Below the pieces are notes generated by a model that saw only the letters and a program-made list of their open reading frames with translations, was not told the DNA's origin and searched no databases. A stretch of 64,000 nt of DNA from Flavobacterium subsaxonicum WB 4.1-42 = DSM 21790. GTDB taxonomy: Bacteria > Bacteroidota > Bacteroidia > Flavobacteriales > Flavobacteriaceae. The position numbers and the translations under genes were made by a program. Below, piece by piece: positions 26,332 through 34,768 of the stretch (position 1 is its first letter; every line of letters starts with the position of its first letter). The stretch is taken from positions 186,001 through 250,000 of the forward strand of contig NZ_AUGP01000025.1 in NCBI RefSeq assembly GCF_000422725.1, written 5' to 3'.

Positions 26332-26359
26332 TAAAAAAGCACCGCTGTTGCAGTGCTTT
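26332..26359 (-). terminator. Terminator of the sorting-domain gene
   Basis: On the minus strand AAAGCACTGC pairs with GCGGTGCTTT (one G-T pair) around a 4-base loop, followed by a T-rich tract. Confidence 0.7.
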
Positions 26360-26380
26360 AAATATTGTTACGGGCGGTAA

Positions 26381-26716
26381 CTACTTTACAATAAGTTTAC
26401 GAGTAGCCGTAGCCTCGCCCTCCTTAACTTTAATAATGTATACGCCGGCTGTAAGGTCTGATATGTTTAATTCTTTGCCTGTAATGGTTGCCTGAAGAAT
26501 TTTCTTACCAAGCACATCAAAAATCTCTACATCTTTGCTTTGTGTAGACTTAGAAGTGATATAAATCCTGTCTGAGCTCACCGGGTTCGGGTATATATTA
26601 AGCCCTTCTATGGCTTCCTTGCCAGATGCGGTAAGCCCTTTGTTTTCCTGGGCTACAGCGCCTATAGAAAACAAAAAGAACATCAGTAAGGTAATATAAA
26701 TGTAGTTTTTCTTCAT
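26381..26716 (-). CDS. Minimal T9SS sorting-domain protein
   Basis: 111 residues: signal peptide (about 1-23, ending GAVAQ), a linker of about 15 residues, and a type-A T9SS C-terminal sorting domain (about 38-111, NIYPNPVSSDRIYI, VEIFDVLGKKIL, LTAGVYIIKV, ending TRKLIVK). There is no room for another folded domain. It may be secreted and processed to a short peptide, act as an accessory of the secretion system, or be the remains of a larger protein. The gene has its own terminator. Confidence 0.85.
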   Translation of the reverse strand: MKKNYIYITLLMFFLFSIGAVAQENKGLTASGKEAIEGLNIYPNPVSSDRIYITSKSTQSKDVEIFDVLGKKILQATITGKELNISDLTAGVYIIKVKEGEATATRKLIVK

Positions 26717-26913
26717 TGATGGTGTTTGACTGTGTAAATGTACAATAAATAATTCAAATACCGTACCAAAGAATATGTGAACTAAAATGTAATTTTTTGC
26801 TAATTATTTTAACAGGCAAACTGATGGTTTTAATTTATGAAGGTGCCTGATTGATAAGGCGCTACAAAATTATTTAACAAGTAAATAATTTTTGCTTTTT
26901 GCTGGCAATAAAG

Positions 26914-26943
26914 CAAAAAAATACCCCTCTGTTCAGAGGGGTA
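26914..26943 (-). terminator. Terminator of the beta-helix lipoprotein gene
   Basis: TACCCCTCTG and CAGAGGGGTA form a perfect 10-bp stem with a 2-base loop; on the minus strand it runs into seven T. Confidence 0.75.
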
Positions 26944-26975
26944 AATTATATGGATTATCTAAGAAATTTCAAAGA

Positions 26976-28106
26976 TTAAAGACCAGCCCATGAAGTCCAA
27001 GATGGAAGAGCTGCACCGTTACCAGCACCTGTAGATGTACCAGCTGTGTAAGCTACCGGTAAGTTAGATGTTGCAGTAACATTGTTGATGTTAATGTTGC
27101 TTAGTGGGTGTAGTGTAAAGTAAGCACCAGACTCGTTACCGTTAAAGTTGATACCAAAGCTACCCGTTGCACCTTTAAAGTCTGCAATGTATACGTTGCT
27201 TATTGTAGCATAAGTACCTCTTCTTAGCATTATACCGGCTTCGCTGGTTACAGCTGCGTTGTTACGGCCAATAAGTGTAATGTTAGAAAGTGTAGGGTTA
27301 GATATTGGAGCTAAAGTAGCGTTGTTAGAGTTGTTGTCTGCCTCGATACCACGGCTGTCTGAAGAGAAAGCAAGAGCAGGAGCCTGGTTAGAGTATAAGT
27401 TAGAAACAGTACCGTTCCAACCTTCAGTCCAGTCAAAAGAGTCATCCTGGTTTCCGATAGAGATAAGGTTGTTTCCACCTACAGATCCACCAAAGAACTC
27501 AAAACCATCATCAGAACCCTGGTAAGCCAAAAGGTTGTTTACAGTTGTACCAGAACCTACACCATAAAATGTAAAGCCGTTAAATTCTGCTTCTGGATTG
27601 ATAAGTGCACCAGCATATTCTAACCTGATGTAAGAAAGTACGCCAGAGTTATCTGCAGGGTTTGTACCACCATATGTTAAACCTGTAACCTCAGCCTGTA
27701 CGTTTGTACCTAAGTTAGTTACTGCGTTACCGCAAACTACAATTCCACCCCAGTCTCCAGGAGCCGGTTGCGCTTTGCTTGAAGTAAAGATAATAGGATC
27801 TGCAGCAGTACCCTGAGCTACAATTTTACCACCTGCTTTAACAGCAAGAAAAGCAACAGCAGTAGCATCAGCTTCAGCATAACCTTCAATACGTGTACCT
27901 GCAGGTATAGTAAGTGTAACACCGTTCTCTACATATACAGGGCCTTTAAGAGTATATACAGTTTCTTCGTTTAATGTTAAGTTGGCAGAAATTGTACCTG
28001 TAAGATCTGCTGCTTCTGCAATTGGCTCTGTAGTGTTAGAGTCATCATCACCACAACTTGTAAATACTGCACTTAGAACTGCTAAGCTTAAAAATAATTT
28101 TTTCAT
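26976..28106 (-). CDS. Beta-helix-like surface lipoprotein
   Basis: 376 residues. The lipoprotein signal ends VFTSC, followed by GDDDSN, an acidic surface-export-like stretch. After TISANLTLNEETVYTLKG the protein shows repeated short beta-helix-like rungs: NGVTLTIPAGTRIEG, AQGTAADPIIFTSS, GDWGGIVVCG, GVLSYIRLEYAG, DDGFEFFGG, SDSRGIEADNN, PTLSNITLIG. It lies next to a TonB-dependent receptor and phoB-phoR. Its promoter has the same repeat spacing as the receptor promoter, so the two are probably co-regulated partners in uptake, perhaps of a phosphorus-containing ligand (inference). Confidence 0.8.
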   Translation of the reverse strand: MKKLFLSLAVLSAVFTSCGDDDSNTTEPIAEAADLTGTISANLTLNEETVYTLKGPVYVENGVTLTIPAGTRIEGYAEADATAVAFLAVKAGGKIVAQGTAADPIIFTSSKAQPAPGDWGGIVVCGNAVTNLGTNVQAEVTGLTYGGTNPADNSGVLSYIRLEYAGALINPEAEFNGFTFYGVGSGTTVNNLLAYQGSDDGFEFFGGSVGGNNLISIGNQDDSFDWTEGWNGTVSNLYSNQAPALAFSSDSRGIEADNNSNNATLAPISNPTLSNITLIGRNNAAVTSEAGIMLRRGTYATISNVYIADFKGATGSFGINFNGNESGAYFTLHPLSNININNVTATSNLPVAYTAGTSTGAGNGAALPSWTSWAGL

Positions 28107-28143
28107 CGTTTCAATTAATTAATGTTGTTTAATTTTTGTACTG

Positions 28144-28187
28144 CAAAGATGCATCGGCAGTTTAGTTTTGGGGTTAAGCCACAGTTA
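28144..28187 (-). promoter_or_regulatory. Promoter with 11-bp phased TAAC repeats (lipoprotein gene)
   Basis: Reading the minus strand: TAAC (28184-28187), TAAC (28173-28176) and TAAA (28161-28164), then CATCTTTG as -7 box (28144-28151). The spacing TAAC-n7-TAAC-n8-TAAA-n11-TCTTTGCAG is identical to that of the TonB-receptor promoter at 31081-31124. Confidence 0.5.
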
Positions 28188-28252
28188 TATAAACATTAAA
28201 ATAGCCTATAGTTTGCGTTAACTTAATGTTATGTATGTTAGGCTAATGCGGC

Positions 28253-28281
28253 ATAAAAAAAGCAGCCAAAAAGGCTGCTTT
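28253..28281 (-). terminator. Terminator of the TonB-receptor gene
   Basis: AAAGCAGCC/GGCTGCTTT perfect 9-bp stem with loop of five bases; the minus strand continues in T-run. It separates the receptor from the lipoprotein gene. Confidence 0.75.
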
Positions 28282-28310
28282 AAATAACACTTTGCAATGT
28301 TTTATAAGTA

Positions 28311-31058
28311 TTAGAAAATGTTGTACTTAACACCCAGGCTAAAGTCTACACCCGCCCTAAAGTTGTAGGTGTCTATATCGCCTTCGGCATTTTCCTGTAC
28401 CCTTCTTATTTTGTAGTTTAGTATGTTGCCCATATTATAAGTAACGGTCCATTTTTCGCCTATGCTTGTGCTCGATACAAAGTTTAGCATCATAATGCCT
28501 TTTTCTACAATGTTACCTCTTTCAAAAGATCCAAGAGAGTAAATCCTGTCATGAAAATAGTTACCTACTAACGATACGGTTGGTTTAAATTTACCGGCTT
28601 CAACACGGTACGTAACATCGGCATTTACAAGTAGTGGAGATGCTCCCTGAAGCGCATCGGTCTTATCGTTAAAGTTTACACTTAAGCTGTTGTTGGTTTC
28701 GCGGGCCACTTTATCGCTGTCCAGGTCCTGGTGCGAATACATTACTGTTGCGTTAGCACCAAAGCTTAATGTTTGGTTGTCTACTTTCCAGATGTTTTTC
28801 TTAACCTCGAACTCTACACCGGCAACATAAGCCGATTTACCTGCATTTACAAACGTGTTATCGTTAAGGGTAGAGTTAAGTAGCACACGGCTAATTGGGT
28901 TGTCTAAGTATTTACCAAAAACACCTGCCGAGAATACCTCATCGTTATTAGGAAACATTTCCCATTTAAAGTCGATGTTATAGTTATCTGATGGTTTAAG
29001 GAACGGGTTACCAATTGAGTTTTCGCCCACACCTTCGTAACGGAATGGTGATTTTTCTTTAAACTGTGGCAATGTGTAGGTTTTACTTGCGGCAAAACGT
29101 AGGTTTTGCGTATCATTAAGGCTGTATTTTAAAGTAGCAGCAGGCAAAATGTATACTTTGTCTATGGTTGCATCATCAAAATCAGCACCGGCTATCGGGA
29201 AGTTAGTATCCCAAACCAGTTCCTGCAATACTTTTTCTGCCCTTAGGCCTAATGTATAGGTAAGTTTTTCTGACAGGTTGTGCTCAAAGTTAGCTACACC
29301 TGCGTGTATGCTTAGGTCGCCATTATAGGTAAACGGCTTTAAGCTCTGTAGCCTTGATGTGCTTATAAAAAACGTGCCCGGTATGTTTTGACTTGCTGCC
29401 TGGTTAGAAGCGTTAAGGAAAGAATCTAAATTATCCGGGCTTACAGGAATGCTTTCTGCACCAGATACCCTGAAGTTAAATTGTGTAGCCTCAAAATCTC
29501 TCGATTTTATCCTGCCATTGTAGCCAAAAGTAAATTTGCCTTTGTAAAGTTCGTCGTCGCCTTTAAGCAGCTTGTAAGTTGCAAGTGCTTTAAGGGCAGT
29601 TTCTTTCTCGTCTATGTACTGAAAGTAACGGTTGTTTGTAGTTGGGGCTGCTGTATTAAATATATAGTCGCTGCCTGTTTGTACAAGGTTATTGGTAATC
29701 CTGTCTGGCATATCGGCATTTACAGTACTAAAAGATGCACCCCAGTCAAGGTCTAATTTATCGGTAAATGTGTGCTTGCCTAACAACTGGTTAACAAAAA
29801 GCTTGTTTTGCTCTGTTAATGTCTGGCGGTTAAATTCGTAACGGTCATCTCCCTGGCCTACGTAAGTATCGTATTCGCCAACGGTAGTTTTAGATGCGTT
29901 TACAAATACGCTGTTGAATTTAATGGTATTTTTAGCATTTAGCTTGTAAGCCACATTAGCCATTAAGGTTGTTTTTGTAGAAAACTCGTATTTATCTACA
30001 TTAAAATAGTCGGTAATAATATTGTCGTTAGTATTACTTACAACCCTCTGGAAACCATTTTTGTATTTGTAACCGTTAGCATAGTTAGCTGTAGCAAATG
30101 CGCTAATGCGGCCGTTTTCGCCTACGTTAAAGTTTTTACCGCCTGTAAGGCCAAAGCTACCGTTTAATGGGTTGTTTTGAGTTTCGGGGCTCCATTTGGT
30201 TCCAAATTGGTAGTTAGATGTAGATGTTGGTGTTTTAACATCATAAAAACCTGTTTTTTTAGCACCATCGGCAATTTTAAAGTCAGATCCAAAAGCTTTG
30301 TTGTTTAAGCCTGTACCAACTTCTACCACAAATTTAGTGTTGCCGTTGTGTTCTTTAGACTGTATGTCTACGTTAGCACCGCCCATATCGCCATACTGGT
30401 CTGCCGAGTAGGTTTTGCTAATGCCAACCGACTGGATAATATCTGTAGAGAAAAGGTCCAGTGCAATATTTTTGTTTTCCGGCTCGTTACTTGGCAAAGG
30501 CAGGCCGTTTAGCATGGTGCTGTTGTAACGGTCGCCAAGGCCACGTACAAATATACCGCTGTTGCCCTCTTGTTTAGAAATACCGGTTACCTTGGTTACA
30601 GCCCCGGCAGCATCGCTAACACCTTTACGGCTTAGCTCCTGCGCACCAATGTTCTGTTTTATTACCGCCGAATTTTTTTGCTCCAGCAATAATGCTGTTT
30701 CCTTTTCGCGGCTTACGGTTTTTTCTATAACCACATCCTGCAGCTGTACGCTGGTAGATGTCATTATCTGGTTTATGGTTTTTGTTTCTCCTGCTTTAAT
30801 TGTAAATTGTACTTCTTTAGTTTCGTAACCTAAAAAAGCAAATACAAGAATGTGCGTTCCTTCGGGTACAGATAAAGTGTACACCCCGTTCTCGTCTGCA
30901 TTGGTTCCGGTGGTGGTTCCTTTAAGGGCCACACTGGCAAACGGTAACGACTCGTTATTCATGTCTTTGTCGGTAATAGTACCGGTTACTGTACCTTTAT
31001 TCTGGGCAAAGCCAATAGCAAGGGTAAACAGTGTAATTACTAAGAATTTAAGTTTCAT
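28311..31058 (-). CDS. TonB-dependent outer-membrane receptor
   Basis: 915 residues. Signal peptide (about 1-18), N-terminal carboxypeptidase-regulatory-like domain (about 22-105, GTVTGTITDKDMNNESLPFA), plug with GVSDAAGAVTKVTGISKQEG, FVRGLGDRYNSTMLNGLPLP and a YGDMGGANVDIQ block, then a barrel ending VKYNIF. It is not SusC-type (no long SusC plug signature and no susD neighbour). Divergent from phoB-phoR and followed by a surface lipoprotein gene. Substrate unknown; phosphate or phosphorylated compounds are suggested only by context. Confidence 0.9.
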   Translation of the reverse strand: MKLKFLVITLFTLAIGFAQNKGTVTGTITDKDMNNESLPFASVALKGTTTGTNADENGVYTLSVPEGTHILVFAFLGYETKEVQFTIKAGETKTINQIMTSTSVQLQDVVIEKTVSREKETALLLEQKNSAVIKQNIGAQELSRKGVSDAAGAVTKVTGISKQEGNSGIFVRGLGDRYNSTMLNGLPLPSNEPENKNIALDLFSTDIIQSVGISKTYSADQYGDMGGANVDIQSKEHNGNTKFVVEVGTGLNNKAFGSDFKIADGAKKTGFYDVKTPTSTSNYQFGTKWSPETQNNPLNGSFGLTGGKNFNVGENGRISAFATANYANGYKYKNGFQRVVSNTNDNIITDYFNVDKYEFSTKTTLMANVAYKLNAKNTIKFNSVFVNASKTTVGEYDTYVGQGDDRYEFNRQTLTEQNKLFVNQLLGKHTFTDKLDLDWGASFSTVNADMPDRITNNLVQTGSDYIFNTAAPTTNNRYFQYIDEKETALKALATYKLLKGDDELYKGKFTFGYNGRIKSRDFEATQFNFRVSGAESIPVSPDNLDSFLNASNQAASQNIPGTFFISTSRLQSLKPFTYNGDLSIHAGVANFEHNLSEKLTYTLGLRAEKVLQELVWDTNFPIAGADFDDATIDKVYILPAATLKYSLNDTQNLRFAASKTYTLPQFKEKSPFRYEGVGENSIGNPFLKPSDNYNIDFKWEMFPNNDEVFSAGVFGKYLDNPISRVLLNSTLNDNTFVNAGKSAYVAGVEFEVKKNIWKVDNQTLSFGANATVMYSHQDLDSDKVARETNNSLSVNFNDKTDALQGASPLLVNADVTYRVEAGKFKPTVSLVGNYFHDRIYSLGSFERGNIVEKGIMMLNFVSSTSIGEKWTVTYNMGNILNYKIRRVQENAEGDIDTYNFRAGVDFSLGVKYNIF

Positions 31059-31080
31059 TTCGTGTTGTATAATTTTGCTG

Positions 31081-31124
31081 CAAAGAAACTGCCAGTCTTT
31101 AAATGCTATGTTACTTAATAGTTA
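31081..31124 (-). promoter_or_regulatory. Promoter with 11-bp phased TAAC repeats (TonB receptor)
   Basis: Minus strand: TAAC (31121-31124), TAAC (31110-31113), TAAA (31098-31101), then TTTCTTTG as -7 box (31081-31088). Same spacing as in the promoter at 28144-28187. Repeats with an 11-bp period just upstream of a promoter are how PhoB/PhoP-type regulators bind. Confidence 0.5.
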
Positions 31125-31154
31125 CCTTTGGATTTACTATTTATTACTAAATTG

Positions 31155-31205
31155 TTAACAGATTAAATTACCGTTAACACGTTTGATGGTTTTGTATTAT
31201 CTTTA
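31155..31205 (+). promoter_or_regulatory. phoB promoter region with TTAACA repeats
   Basis: TTAACA occurs at 31155-31160 and 31174-31179, with TTAAA at 31163-31167 in 11-bp phase to the second. A -7-like box TATCTTTA lies at 31198-31205. TTAACA fits the TT(A/T/C)ACA repeat known for Bacillus PhoP. No good -33 box is present, as expected for an activated promoter. Confidence 0.4.
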
Positions 31206-31240
31206 CCTTTACCGCCACAAAACATACACATAGTGTCGTT

Positions 31241-31924
31241 ATGAAGAAAAAAGATATTAAGATCTTACTGGCTGATGATGAGCAGGATATTCTGGAAATT
31301 GTAGGATACAACCTTACACAGGAAGGTTATCAGGTTATTACTGCCGTTAATGGTAAAGAGGCTGTTGCCAAAGCTAAAAAAGAACTGCCGCACCTTATTA
31401 TTATAGATGTTATGATGCCCGAAATGGATGGCATGGAAGCTGTAGAAAATATAAGGAAGATACCAGAGCTTAGTAACGTTATTATAACATTCTTAACCGC
31501 CCGCAGCGAAGATTATTCGCAGGTGGCTGGTTTTGATGCCGGTGCCGACGATTATATTGCCAAGCCTATAAAGCCAAAATTACTGGTTAGCAAGGTAAAA
31601 GCTTTATTAAGAAGGCTTAAGGAAGATGAAAATAAAGAAGATGTTTTAAGGGTTGGCAACATTATAATTAACCGCGAGGAGTATAAAATTGTAATGGAAG
31701 ACCGCGAAATTGTACTGCCACGTAAAGAGTTTGAATTGTTCTATCTGCTTGCCTCTAAGCCGGGTAAAGTGTTTAAGAGAGAAGAAATTCTTGATAAAGT
31801 GTGGGGTAACGAGGTTGTTGTAGGTGGGCGTACTATAGACGTGCACATTCGCAAACTGAGGGAAAAAATTGGCGACGAAATATTTAAAACCATAAAAGGA
31901 GTAGGCTACAAGCTGGAAATTTAG
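31241..31924 (+). CDS. PhoB-like OmpR-family response regulator
   Basis: 227 residues. Receiver domain (about 5-120) with acidic pocket ADDEQ (Asp12, Asp13), phosphoacceptor Asp56 in IIIDVMMPEMDG and Lys in YIAKPIKP. The winged-helix DNA-binding domain (about 135-227) includes LPRKEFELFYLLASKPGKVF and the C-terminal TIDVHIRKLREKIG, TIKGVGYKLE. It overlaps the kinase gene by one base. PhoB-type by order and by the phosphate-like repeats nearby; the signal itself is inferred. Confidence 0.88.
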   Translation: MKKKDIKILLADDEQDILEIVGYNLTQEGYQVITAVNGKEAVAKAKKELPHLIIIDVMMPEMDGMEAVENIRKIPELSNVIITFLTARSEDYSQVAGFDAGADDYIAKPIKPKLLVSKVKALLRRLKEDENKEDVLRVGNIIINREEYKIVMEDREIVLPRKEFELFYLLASKPGKVFKREEILDKVWGNEVVVGGRTIDVHIRKLREKIGDEIFKTIKGVGYKLEI

Positions 31925-32964
31925 TGAGCTTAAAATTAAAAAAATCATATAAATTCGCTGTAAAATCAGCGTTATATATAACCTTATTTGCTACCTCGCT
32001 GCTTGCGGGGTTAGCTTTTTTATACACTATAGACTGGCAGGCCATCGTGCTGGTCTTTGTAATTGTATTCTTATTTTCGTTCCTGGTGCTGCAATACCGG
32101 GTGGAGCGTTTTATTTACCGGAGGGTAAAGAAAATATACGATGATATTTCACTTTTGGAGTCCAGTAATTTTAGAAATAAGTCCATTACTACCGATATGG
32201 TTACGCTTACGCGCGAACTTGAAAAATTTGCCCGCGATAAGAAAATAGAGATTGAAACCCTAAAAATTCGCGAGGAGTACCGAAGGGAATTTTTGGGCAA
32301 TGTATCGCACGAGCTAAAAACCCCATTGTTTACCGTGCAGGGTTATATACTTACACTGCTTGATGGTGCCATGAACGATAAGGTGCTGCGCAAAAAATAC
32401 CTGCAACGCGCAGAAAAAGGGGTGGAGCGCCTTATTTATATTGTGCAGGACCTGGACATGATTACCAAAATGGAGGTGGGCGACCTGAACCTTACCTTTA
32501 CCAAATTCAATATTTTAGAGGTTATACAAAACGTTTTCGACCTCCTGGAGATGAAAGCCGACAAAAAAGGCATCATCCTTATGTTTGATATGAAGTACAT
32601 TAAACCTATAATGGTGTACGGCGATAAAGAGAAAATACAGCAGGTGCTTACTAATTTGGTGGTTAACTCTATTAAATATGGTAAAGAGAACGGCAGTACA
32701 GAGGTAGGTATAGAAGATCTGGTTAACAACAAAATTATTATCAGGGTAAAAGACAATGGCGAAGGTATAGAGCAAAAGCACATACCCCGCCTGTTTGAGC
32801 GTTTTTACCGTGTAGATAAAAGCGGTGCCCGTACAGAGGGTGGCTCCGGACTTGGGCTTGCCATTGTTAAGCACATTATAGAGGGCCACGACGAAAAAAT
32901 GTATGTAGAGAGCACCTTTGGCAAGGGCTCAGAGTTTTCATTTACCCTCGAAAAGACTAAATAG
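31924..32964 (+). CDS. PhoR-like sensor histidine kinase
   Basis: 346 residues, GTG start overlapping the last base of the regulator stop. Two N-terminal membrane helices (about 14-34 and 38-58) with almost no periplasmic loop, so it probably senses through partners, as PhoR does. H-box FLGNVSHELKTP (His about 129), N-box LTNLVVNSIKYG, G1 DNGEGIEQKHIPRLFERFY and G2 GSGLGLAIVKHI complete the kinase core. Its 3' end overlaps the convergent glycosyltransferase gene by 27 bases. Confidence 0.9.
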   Translation: MSLKLKKSYKFAVKSALYITLFATSLLAGLAFLYTIDWQAIVLVFVIVFLFSFLVLQYRVERFIYRRVKKIYDDISLLESSNFRNKSITTDMVTLTRELEKFARDKKIEIETLKIREEYRREFLGNVSHELKTPLFTVQGYILTLLDGAMNDKVLRKKYLQRAEKGVERLIYIVQDLDMITKMEVGDLNLTFTKFNILEVIQNVFDLLEMKADKKGIILMFDMKYIKPIMVYGDKEKIQQVLTNLVVNSIKYGKENGSTEVGIEDLVNNKIIIRVKDNGEGIEQKHIPRLFERFYRVDKSGARTEGGSGLGLAIVKHIIEGHDEKMYVESTFGKGSEFSFTLEKTK

Positions 32965-33999
32965 GTCCTTCCATTTAGAGTTGCCGTTAATATCCTTCAG
33001 GCCTTTATACAGGTCGGCTTTTTGCAGGTCGGCTATCTTAAACTTTGCCTGTGTGGCATAAGGCACCAACCCCGATTTTTTAAGTTTCTTGGCCAGGTAC
33101 TCCTGTTCGTATTGACCGGGTGTGGGTATAAAAAATGCTTTTTTGCCCAGTTTTGCCAAATCCATCACGTTAGTATATCCAGAGCGGCATAATACCATCT
33201 CGCTTTCGTTAAAAGCCTGTGCCAGCGCAGTGGTATTCATAAAATTATAAAAAGTAATACCGCCTTTTTTAATAATTTGCTCTTCCGGCTCAATAACTCC
33301 CCTAATAAAAATAACGCGGCCTTTGTAGTTTAAAAGGTCTTTTTCCAGCTTTTCTTCCAAAAGAGTGCGCTGTGGCTCAGGGCCAGACAGCAGCACCATA
33401 AGGTCGTATTTTTTTTCGGCTACGCTTTTGTGCAGCCGGCTTATGGGGCCAATGTATTTAAGGTTTTGTAGCTCTTCATCGGTGTGCCCCAACTTGCCCG
33501 ACAGGTTGGGCGACGACGCTACATCGGGCACCCAGCACTCCCTGTAGCGCTTAATAAACATTTTGTGTATGGCAGACGTTATATGAGTGGTATTGCCCGT
33601 TAGCACGTTAAGCTGGTGCGTAATAAAAACCGATGGCGTATTGCGGCAATACACACCCAGCCGATTATCAGATATTATACCACTAATGCCATGCTCGGCA
33701 ATCAGGGCGGTTACAATTCTACCTTCATTATGTATGGCCCTGAACATTTTGGGCATCTGCCAAAGCAGTTTTAATTTGTAGAACAGGTTGTTTTTGGCAT
33801 ATTCTATATAATATGGTGGCAGTTCCAGGGCAGTTAGGTGCGGAAATTCTTTTTTAAGCAGTTCCAGCGCAGCGCCGTCTGATGCTATAATGGGTTCAAA
33901 ACCGTGGTTTTCCAGTGCTTCTATTATTGGTATGCAGCGGGTGGCATGCCCTAACCCCCAGTTTAAAGGGGCAACAAGAATCTTTTTTTTAGTTAGCAC
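32938..33999 (-). CDS. MurG-like glycosyltransferase
   Basis: About 353 residues, GT-B fold glycosyltransferase. The N-terminal KKILVAPLNWGLGHATRCIP matches the nucleotide-sugar transferase family whose members carry GxGHxxR near the start. The C-terminal half has EMVLCRSGYTNVMDLAKLGKKAFFIPTPGQYEQEYLAKKL (read in pieces), the donor-binding region. Acceptor unknown. A TTG at 34032 would give 11 more residues but sits directly behind a TAATTTTA -7-like box, so the GTG at 33999 is preferred. The 3' end overlaps phoR by 27 bases. Confidence 0.8.
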   Translation of the reverse strand: MLTKKKILVAPLNWGLGHATRCIPIIEALENHGFEPIIASDGAALELLKKEFPHLTALELPPYYIEYAKNNLFYKLKLLWQMPKMFRAIHNEGRIVTALIAEHGISGIISDNRLGVYCRNTPSVFITHQLNVLTGNTTHITSAIHKMFIKRYRECWVPDVASSPNLSGKLGHTDEELQNLKYIGPISRLHKSVAEKKYDLMVLLSGPEPQRTLLEEKLEKDLLNYKGRVIFIRGVIEPEEQIIKKGGITFYNFMNTTALAQAFNESEMVLCRSGYTNVMDLAKLGKKAFFIPTPGQYEQEYLAKKLKKSGLVPYATQAKFKIADLQKADLYKGLKDINGNSKWKDLFSLFEGK

Positions 34000-34092
34000 A
34001 GTAGGTTTTTGATAATTTATTAATAACTGCAATCTAAAATTATTTTGATTGCCATATATTTCGCTAATTTTACCAAAAATTTAAATTTAGTA

Positions 34093-34767
34093 GTGGGAAG
34101 CAAGAATAAACTAAAGCGATTTAGAGAAAACGACACCTTTGGTAATGTTTTACAGCCAACAAGAGAAGAAGCGGTTGCCGGAACTTTTGCCCTTAAAGGC
34201 AAATGGAACAGCGATTTTTTTAAGAACGATAACCCTATAGTCCTGGAACTTGGCTGTGGCAAAGGCGAATATTCTGTTGGCCTGGCTACCAAATATCCCG
34301 ATAGTAATTTTATTGGCATCGATATTAAGGGGGCACGTTTTTGGCGTGGCGCCAAAACTGCTGTAGAGCAGGGGCTGCACAATGTAGGTTTCCTTCGCAC
34401 GCAGATAGAGCTTTTAGAACACTTTTTTGCCGATGGCGAAGTAGCCGAGATCTGGATTACCTTCCCAGACCCGCAGATAAAATACAAGCGCACCAAGCAC
34501 AGGCTTACTAATACCGAATTTTTAAAGCTGTACAAAAAAATATTAGCTCCGGATGGTGTTGTAAACTTAAAGACCGATAGTGAGTTTATGCATGGCTATA
34601 CTCTTGGCCTGCTGCATGGCGAAGGGCACGAGGTTATTTATGCCAACCATAACGTATACCACAACGCCGGTGCGCCAGAGGTGGTTACCACCATACAAAC
34701 ATTTTACGAGCAACAGTACCTGGAGCACGATAAAGCCATTACCTATATTAAATTTAAAATAAAGTAG
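34093..34767 (+). CDS. trmB: tRNA (guanine-N7-)-methyltransferase
   Basis: 224 residues from a GTG start (GSKNKLKRF, the usual Flavobacterium beginning); an ATG at 34045 would add 16 residues not seen in relatives. TrmB makes m7G46 in tRNA using SAM. Visible: VLELGCGKGEYSVGLA (SAM loop), FIGIDIKGARFWRGAK, the signature WITFPDPQIKYKRTKHRLT and LKTDSEFMHGYTLGL. One base separates it from the LysE-family gene. Confidence 0.95.
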   Translation: MGSKNKLKRFRENDTFGNVLQPTREEAVAGTFALKGKWNSDFFKNDNPIVLELGCGKGEYSVGLATKYPDSNFIGIDIKGARFWRGAKTAVEQGLHNVGFLRTQIELLEHFFADGEVAEIWITFPDPQIKYKRTKHRLTNTEFLKLYKKILAPDGVVNLKTDSEFMHGYTLGLLHGEGHEVIYANHNVYHNAGAPEVVTTIQTFYEQQYLEHDKAITYIKFKIK

Positions 34768-34768
34768 C

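Noticed and set aside
26304..26342. GTG at 26342 as start of the LuxE-type gene
   Set aside because: It lies inside the terminator hairpin of the preceding gene and would add a hydrophobic extension unlike the family.
28311..31058. Classifying this receptor as another SusC
   Set aside because: No SusC-type plug signature and no adjacent susD; the neighbour is a beta-helix-like lipoprotein.
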